Both the position numbers and the translations under genes were made by a program. Positions 30,286-34,681 of a stretch of DNA of 34,681 nucleotides are shown here, piece after piece. Every line of letters starts with the position of its first letter. The stretch's first letter is position 1. Origin of the DNA: Candidatus Kuenenia stuttgartensis (GTDB lineage: Bacteria; Planctomycetota; Planctomycetia; Planctomycetales; Planctomycetaceae); NCBI GenBank assembly GCA_945861865.1, contig CAMAWN010000042.1, positions 1 through 34,681 of the forward strand, read 5' to 3'. The notes beneath the pieces are model-generated. The model ran no database searches and was not told the DNA's origin. It saw nothing but the letters and a program-made list of their open reading frames with translations.

Positions 30286-32451
30286 TTACGCCTTCGCCGC
30301 TTTGAGTGCATCGAGCACTCGCTTCGGCGTGAGCGGAATCGTCGGCACGCGGACTCCGGTGGCGTTCGCGACCGCGTTGCTGATAGCAGCTCCGCAGGCG
30401 ATGACCGGAGGTTCGCCGAGACCGATGACGCCTCGTTCGTATTCGCTGTCCGGTTGGTACATCTCGACGATCAACTCGCCGATGTCGCCGAGACGTGGAA
30501 GCTTGTAGTTCTCCAGGGCGGCGTTGATGTAGCGGCCGGTATTGTTGTCGAGAATTTGTACCTCGGTCAACGAGTATGCGATACCCATAATCAAGCCGCC
30601 GTAGACTTGGCTCTTGGCGGTCAGCAGGTCCACGATCAGCCCGCAGTCTTGGACGGCGACGAATTGATTCATGCGGACGATGCCGGTCTTGATGTCGACC
30701 GAGACATCTGCCATCTGCACGCCGCCGACTTGCTCGCTGGTCAGGCCGTCGTCCTTCGGGCCTTCGCCTTGAGTCTCGATGCCCATCTGGCCGAGCAGTC
30801 CGCACGCGGCTTTCCAGGTGCAGACTTCTTTGTCGCCGGACCAAATCTTTCCGCCCTTGGCCTTCAGCGAGTTGCCGTCGACTTTGTGCTTCTCGGCGAC
30901 CACGTCAAACAGCTTGCCGAGTGCAGCGATTGCGGCGCGGCGATTCGGGCCGGAAGTGCCGCCGATGGTCGTGCTGCCGCCAGACGGGCCGGAGCGTGGA
31001 TAAACGCTCGAACCGTAGCGGACCTTCACGGCGTCGAGCGTGATGCCGAACGTTTCGGCGAGCACCATCGCGATCGTGGTGCGCGTGCCGGTGCCGATGT
31101 CCTGCGTGCCACTGAGCGACTCGACGCTGCCGTCCGGATTGATGCGAACGGTGCAAGTCCCGGCGTGTGCGCGGCCACCCCAAGTGTGGATGGCCATGCC
31201 GAGTCCGCGCTTGATGTCACCATCGCCACCTTTGCCGTGCGGGTGCCACTTCTTCGACCAACCGATGAGTTCGGCCGCTCGTTTGATTTCGGCAACGTAG
31301 GTCGCCTGCAACTTCTCGGGCGTCTTGTCGATGTTGGCCAGGAACACATCGACCGCGCTCTTGCCGAGCTTGGCCGCGATGTCGTCGATCGCCGTGTCGG
31401 TCAACGCACAGAGTTGCGGGTGCGGCGGAGCACGCCACGCTCGGTCGGGACCGGCGTTGGTCATCAAGCCGGTGGCCTTGCGATTGCGGTTGTCGAAGTC
31501 GAAGACGTACGGGAACTGCGCGAGATTGATCGTGCCGCCCTTCATGCCTCCGTTCGTGCCCCAGTGATGGCTGTCCCAGGCGACGATCTTGCCGTCCTTG
31601 TCGGCGGCGATCGTGACGTCGGCGAAACCGCTCGGCCGAGTGCCGGCGATCTTGAGTTCCGTCGCGCGATCGAGCATCAACCGCACGGGACGGCCGGTCT
31701 CTTTGGACATCTTCGCGGCGGCGACGCCCCAATCGTCGGCGGCGAACTTCGAGCCGAAGCCGCCTCCCACGAATTGGCAGAGCACCGTCACGTCGGCCGC
31801 ATCGACCGAGATGTTGTGTTGCTTTTGCAATTCGCTGACGAAGTTCGCCGGCGTGCCGCTGACGTTTTGCGTCGAGTGATTGACGATCAGTTTGCCGTCT
31901 TCCCAGCGAGTGCAGGAGCCGTGCGTTTCGAGGCACATGTGGCTGATCGTCGCGATGCCGTAGCTCCCCTTGTGAACCACGGCGGCCGTCTTGAGTGCGG
32001 CCTCGACGTCACCCTTGGTGTTGTTGCCGAGATCTTTGGTTCGCTTGGCGGCCTCGGCCCCCTTCAGGTCGTCTTCATCGACGAAGTGTTCCATCGCATC
32101 GAAGGTGAACTTGATGGCTCGCACGCCGTCTTCGGCTTGCTCCTGTCGTTCGGCGGCGACGGCTGCGACCAGCGCGCCGTCCCATTGCAGTTCGTCACCT
32201 TCTTTGACGAAGGCGTGGACCGCTTTCACGCCGGGGACTTTCAGGGCTTCGGAGAGGTCCAGCGATTTGACCTTGCCGGCTCCACCTTTGAAGCTCAGCA
32301 CTTTGGCAAAGAGGCACCCCTTCGGGTTGGCATCGGCCGCGTACTTCGCCGCTCCGGAGGCTTTGTCGATGCCGTCCAGACGCGTGATTTCTTTGCCGAG
32401 ATAGACGTTGTCCTTGCGAGGCCCCCAGGCCACTTTGAGTTCAGTCGCCAT
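30286..32451 (-). CDS. Molybdenum hydroxylase large (Mo-cofactor) subunit
   Basis: The catalytic subunit (721 residues) of a xanthine dehydrogenase/aldehyde oxidase-type enzyme, binding molybdopterin-cytosine or -guanine dinucleotide. ATG 32451 follows GGGAGG and lies 2 bp after the small-subunit stop. The N-terminal 'a/b hammerhead' domain starts at ITRLDGIDKASGAAKYAAD. The Mo-binding domain has QFVGGGFGSKF, the RAWRAPPHPQ loop (usually RGPG), GTQDIGTGTRT and the catalytic glutamate in GLGEPPVI near the C-terminus. It has no signal peptide of its own, so export would need the Tat signal of its Fe-S partner. The substrate could be an aldehyde, a purine or another N-heterocycle; the changed loop argues against assigning CO dehydrogenase. 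Confidence 0.95.
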   Translation of the reverse strand: MATELKVAWGPRKDNVYLGKEITRLDGIDKASGAAKYAADANPKGCLFAKVLSFKGGAGKVKSLDLSEALKVPGVKAVHAFVKEGDELQWDGALVAAVAAERQEQAEDGVRAIKFTFDAMEHFVDEDDLKGAEAAKRTKDLGNNTKGDVEAALKTAAVVHKGSYGIATISHMCLETHGSCTRWEDGKLIVNHSTQNVSGTPANFVSELQKQHNISVDAADVTVLCQFVGGGFGSKFAADDWGVAAAKMSKETGRPVRLMLDRATELKIAGTRPSGFADVTIAADKDGKIVAWDSHHWGTNGGMKGGTINLAQFPYVFDFDNRNRKATGLMTNAGPDRAWRAPPHPQLCALTDTAIDDIAAKLGKSAVDVFLANIDKTPEKLQATYVAEIKRAAELIGWSKKWHPHGKGGDGDIKRGLGMAIHTWGGRAHAGTCTVRINPDGSVESLSGTQDIGTGTRTTIAMVLAETFGITLDAVKVRYGSSVYPRSGPSGGSTTIGGTSGPNRRAAIAALGKLFDVVAEKHKVDGNSLKAKGGKIWSGDKEVCTWKAACGLLGQMGIETQGEGPKDDGLTSEQVGGVQMADVSVDIKTGIVRMNQFVAVQDCGLIVDLLTAKSQVYGGLIMGIAYSLTEVQILDNNTGRYINAALENYKLPRLGDIGELIVEMYQPDSEYERGVIGLGEPPVIACGAAISNAVANATGVRVPTIPLTPKRVLDALKAAKA

Positions 32452-32453
32452 GA

Positions 32454-33083
32454 TTACTTGCCTCCCTTCTTCGTCACGAGTTCCATCGCACAGGCGGTGA
32501 TGCCGACGTACGTGCCGCAGCGGCAGATGTTCCCGCCGAGCCCATTGCGAACTTGGGCGAGCGTCGCGCCTGGGTTCTTGTCGCAGAAGGCTTTCGTGGC
32601 CATCACGAAGCCTGGCGTGCAGAAGCCGCATTGCGAGGCGTCATGCTTCACGAAGCCCGCGACGACTGGATCGTTGGCCGCCAGCGACTCGATGGTCGTG
32701 ACTTTCTTGCCGACGCATTCGATCGCCAAGCGGCTGCAAGCGTAGGTCGGCTTGCCGTCGATGAGCACGGTGCAGGCTCCGCAGTTGGTCGTGTCGCAGA
32801 CGTCCTTGCAGCCGGTGAGGTTCAGGTCGTCGCGGAGCGTGTCGAGCAATGTGACTCGCGGTTCCAACGACAGCTTGTGGTCTTTGCCGTTGACGCGGAG
32901 TGTCACGTCCTGCGCTTTGGCGGACGCGACATTCTTTTTGGTGGCGTCTTGAGCGGTGGCTCCGTGGTCGCTGGTGGCCAGCGCGGTGACGGCGACAGCC
33001 GCTCCGGAGCCTCGCAAGAAATCACGGCGATTGACGCCGGAGCCATTCTCTTGCGGAATGGTCTCTTCACGGGGGTCTCGCAT
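32454..33083 (-). CDS. Molybdenum hydroxylase [2Fe-2S] subunit with Tat signal
   Basis: A 209-residue iron-sulphur subunit. ATG 33083 follows GGGAG. The N-terminus has an unusual twin-arginine signal (VNRRDFLRGSGAAVAVTAL, cleaved near GATAQD), so the folded enzyme should be exported, carrying the large subunit as a passenger. The plant-type [2Fe-2S] domain reads CDTTNCGAC ... YAC, and the C-terminal helical [2Fe-2S] domain reads QCGFCTPG ... NICRCGTY, giving the full eight-cysteine set. An extra Cys in TGCKDVC precedes the first cluster. First gene of the operon; its promoter lies in the 33084-33414 gap. Confidence 0.95.
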   Translation of the reverse strand: MRDPREETIPQENGSGVNRRDFLRGSGAAVAVTALATSDHGATAQDATKKNVASAKAQDVTLRVNGKDHKLSLEPRVTLLDTLRDDLNLTGCKDVCDTTNCGACTVLIDGKPTYACSRLAIECVGKKVTTIESLAANDPVVAGFVKHDASQCGFCTPGFVMATKAFCDKNPGATLAQVRNGLGGNICRCGTYVGITACAMELVTKKGGK

Positions 33084-33414
33084 CTGGTTCTCCCTCTACA
33101 GTGGTTGCGAAACGATGACCGGGTCGCGGGCCGAAACTGTCGGACGAAAACGAGCAGATCAAAACGAGCAACTTCGCAGAGACGCGAAGCGGTCAGGCCG
33201 AAACTCCCAACCCACGACGTGCGGAACGCGGGGGATGATAGCCACCGCGCAAAGCATCACAACGAACCGATGCGAAATTTCGGCGCGGAATCTCCTTTCG
33301 AAGCGGGGGGCCGCGCGCGGACCGCTGGCGATGGCGAACCGATCGTTGCATAATGGGGACGCGACCGGATGCCCCGTGGCGAGCCAAGCCACGCCGAGTG
33401 GAGAGGCCCCCCGC
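33084..33414. other. Divergent intergenic region (331 bp)
   Basis: Between the Fe-S subunit gene (minus) and the Mrr region (plus). It is GC-rich and has no supported gene. TTGCATAATGG near 33346-33356 could contain a -10 element for the plus strand, and GTGGC...GCCAC near 33376-33392 can form a short hairpin. Minus-strand promoter elements were not identified. Confidence 0.4.
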
Positions 33415-33495
33415 ATGAACCAGCCACTGCGACTGGCGCGCGAGGCAGGTTACTCTTTCGGCGAAAGCCCAAGCTTCGTGTACGAGATTAGGTAA
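33415..33495 (+). CDS. Tiny ORF upstream of mrr (possible leader peptide)
   Basis: ATG 33415 has a good ribosome binding site (GGAGAGG, 8 nt upstream) and encodes 26 residues ending in SPSFVYEIR, stop TAA. The Mrr start follows 12 bp later, so translation of one could influence the other. No similarity is recognised. It could also be the end of an eroded gene. Confidence 0.3.
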   Translation: MNQPLRLAREAGYSFGESPSFVYEIR

Positions 33496-33507
33496 TTGGA
33501 GAACCCA

Positions 33508-34434
33508 ATGGCCGTACCCGGATATCAAGAGTTCATGCTTCCGCTCCTGCGAATCGCAGGCGATGCCAACGAGCACTCCGTCGTTGAGGCGATGGCCACA
33601 CTCGCGGTGCAGATGAAGATTAGCGATGAGGATCGGGAGGCGCTCTTGCCCAGCGGAACACAGACGCAGTTCTCCAACCGTGTCGGGTGGGCGGTGACGT
33701 ATTTAACCAAGAGCATGCTCATCGAGAAGACCGGTCGCGGACGCTTCAAGATCACACCTCGGGGTGTGGATGTTTTGAAGAACAGCCCGGCCCGCATCGA
33801 CAACAAGTTCCTGGAGCAATTCCCGGAGTACCAAGCCTTCAAGACAAAGAAGAAGGAGAAGCTCGCATCGGTCGGCGGTACGAAAGACGGCGACGCTGGG
33901 GTCGCGGATCCGGTCATCACGCCCGATGAGCAACTCGAGCTGGCTTACAACGAACTGCGCGAGACGCTGGCCGACGATCTGTTGCACCGCGTGCGCGCGG
34001 GAACTCCGAAATTCTTTGAGAAGTTGGTTGTCGAGCTGCTCGTGGCGATGGGCTACGGCGGCTCGCGGGAGGACGCGGCCCAGGTCGTGGGCAAGAGCGG
34101 CGACGGTGGCATTGACGGTGTCATCAAGGAGGACCGCTTGGGGCTGGACATGGTCTATGTCCAGGCGAAGCGGGTCGAGAGTGGCATCGGCCCGGGCGCA
34201 ATCCGCGAGTTCGTCGGCTCTCTCGGCGAGCACAAGGCTAACAAGGGCGTATTCATTACCAGTGGCGACTTCACCTCGGGGGCGAGGGATGCCGCCGCGA
34301 AGGCGCACTCGCGCATCGTGCTCATCGATGGCGAGCAACTTGCGGAGTTTATGATTGACCACGGCGTGGGAGTCACCGTTCACCAGACCTATACGGTCAA
34401 GAAGCTCGACAGTGATTATTTCGAGGGGGTCTAA
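33508..34434 (+). CDS. mrr: Mrr-type restriction endonuclease
   Basis: A 308-residue DNA-cleaving enzyme that attacks modified foreign DNA. ATG 33508 follows GGAG at 7 nt; a TTG at 33496 is in frame but lies over the ribosome binding site. The N-terminal winged-helix (Mrr_N, about residues 5-90) includes FSNRVGWAVTYLTKSMLIEK and the GRGRFKITPRG hairpin. A charged linker (KTKKKEKL) follows, then the PD-(D/E)xK-type Mrr catalytic domain (about 160-290). Its motifs are FFEKLVVELLVAMGYGG, Asp203 in GDGGIDGVI and Gln219-Ala-Lys221 in VYVQAKR, and it ends with GVFITSGDFTSGA. All catalytic residues are present. No methyltransferase is adjacent, which fits a type IV (modification-dependent) enzyme. 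Synonymous choice and amino-acid composition look somewhat unlike the neighbouring operons, so acquisition by transfer is plausible. Confidence 0.95.
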   Translation: MAVPGYQEFMLPLLRIAGDANEHSVVEAMATLAVQMKISDEDREALLPSGTQTQFSNRVGWAVTYLTKSMLIEKTGRGRFKITPRGVDVLKNSPARIDNKFLEQFPEYQAFKTKKKEKLASVGGTKDGDAGVADPVITPDEQLELAYNELRETLADDLLHRVRAGTPKFFEKLVVELLVAMGYGGSREDAAQVVGKSGDGGIDGVIKEDRLGLDMVYVQAKRVESGIGPGAIREFVGSLGEHKANKGVFITSGDFTSGARDAAAKAHSRIVLIDGEQLAEFMIDHGVGVTVHQTYTVKKLDSDYFEGV

Positions 34435-34455
34435 CGCTGAAATTGCAGTCGGCGA

Positions 34456-34575
34456 GTGGCTGAGACTGAGCATCCCGACGACATCCAGAACGTGAACTTC
34501 CAGAAGGCCAAGAAAGAGGTCACCAAACAGCGGACCAAAGACCTGTTCGAGGAGGTGGCGGAGGAAACCGAGTGA
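34456..34575 (+). CDS. Short charged ORF after mrr
   Basis: GTG 34456 encodes 39 residues (ETEHPDDIQNVNFQKAKKEV then TKQRTKDLFEEVAEETE), strongly charged and predicted helical. It begins 21 bp after the mrr stop. No ribosome binding site of note and no recognised family; it may be the 3' remnant of a larger gene or a small accessory protein. The TGA is followed by the palindrome at 34611. Confidence 0.35.
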   Translation: MAETEHPDDIQNVNFQKAKKEVTKQRTKDLFEEVAEETE

Positions 34576-34610
34576 GCGAGTGCGCATCTCTTCAACTGGT
34601 CGCCGGCCAA

Positions 34611-34670
34611 CCAGCACGACGCGCCAGCGAGTGGTGCTGGAAGAAACCCCTCGCTGGCGCGTCGGGCTGG
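34611..34670. repeat. 60-nt palindrome, about 20-bp stem with one mismatch
   Basis: CCAGC, one unpaired base, then CGACGCGCCAGCGAG (34617-34631) pairs with CTCGCTGGCGCGTCG (34650-34664), one base, then GCTGG (34666-34670). The loop is 18 nt. It follows the small ORF after mrr and probably ends that transcript. I recall this 'CGCCAGCGAG' unit as a dispersed repeat in planctomycete genomes, but did not verify it. Confidence 0.8.
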
Positions 34671-34681
34671 TCTCGATCGCG

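Noticed and set aside
30244-32745. Very long plus-strand open frame (833 codons) opposite the molybdenum hydroxylase large subunit
   Set aside because: A high-GC antisense shadow; the minus frame encodes the complete conserved enzyme with start and ribosome binding site.

Overview
The window reads as a planctomycete chromosome (Planctomycetia-like). Indicators are a DUF1559 prepilin-like protein, tandem DUF1080 (3-keto-disaccharide hydrolase) domains, a PQQ-type propeller with inserted EF-hands, WxPGxW-repeat and EF-hand secreted proteins, a Trx7/PDZ protein, Tat-exported enzymes, and many dispersed GTAG-led palindromes. GC is high throughout. No rRNA, tRNA or CRISPR array was found.

Layout. 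1-713: N-terminal part of valS (minus), cut by the window edge. 978-6842: secreted WxPGxW protein, a small lipoprotein, a DUF1559 pseudopilin, a decayed IS4/Tn5-type transposase, and a secreted propeller-like protein. 6852-10507 (minus): a copper-type P1B-ATPase carrying an in-frame palindromic insertion, then a tandem-DUF1080 lipoprotein. 10687-19432: a catabolic block with an enolase-superfamily enzyme, MFS transporter and creatinase-like M24 protein (plus); a cupin and a class III aminotransferase (minus); a Gfo/Idh/MocA oxidoreductase and a DHDPS-family aldolase (plus); and a second DHDPS-family protein (minus). These are the kinds of enzymes used for sugar acids or amino-acid-like compounds; the substrate cannot be read from sequence. 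19432-23069: a jelly-roll-like protein and a PQQ/EF-hand propeller (minus), divergent from a Tat-exported enolase-superfamily enzyme (plus). 23288-25990 (minus): an EF-hand/LRR-like secreted protein and a Trx7/PDZ protein with a CxxCH motif.

26033-29043 (minus) is the most interesting block. It is a tightly overlapping four-gene operon: a nucleotidyltransferase-fold protein, a TIGR04222-type membrane protein ending in a Gly/Ser/Cys-only tail, a DUF692 (MNIO) iron enzyme, and a small protein of the type found beside DUF692. MNIOs modify cysteines of ribosomal peptides, so the C-terminal tail of the membrane protein is a candidate substrate. The Trx7/PDZ gene lies 42 bp downstream and may be co-transcribed.

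29204-33083 (minus) encodes a three-subunit molybdenum hydroxylase (Fe-S, Mo and FAD subunits) whose Fe-S subunit has a Tat signal. 33415-34575 (plus) holds an Mrr-type restriction endonuclease flanked by two tiny ORFs.

A second theme is dispersed palindromes. Several begin with GTAG or GTAA and supply or touch the stop codon of the preceding gene. One, at 18479-18512, gives stop codons to both members of a convergent pair. Another repeat type is inserted in frame inside coding regions (the P-type ATPase; probably also the FAD subunit), recalling Rickettsia palindromic elements.
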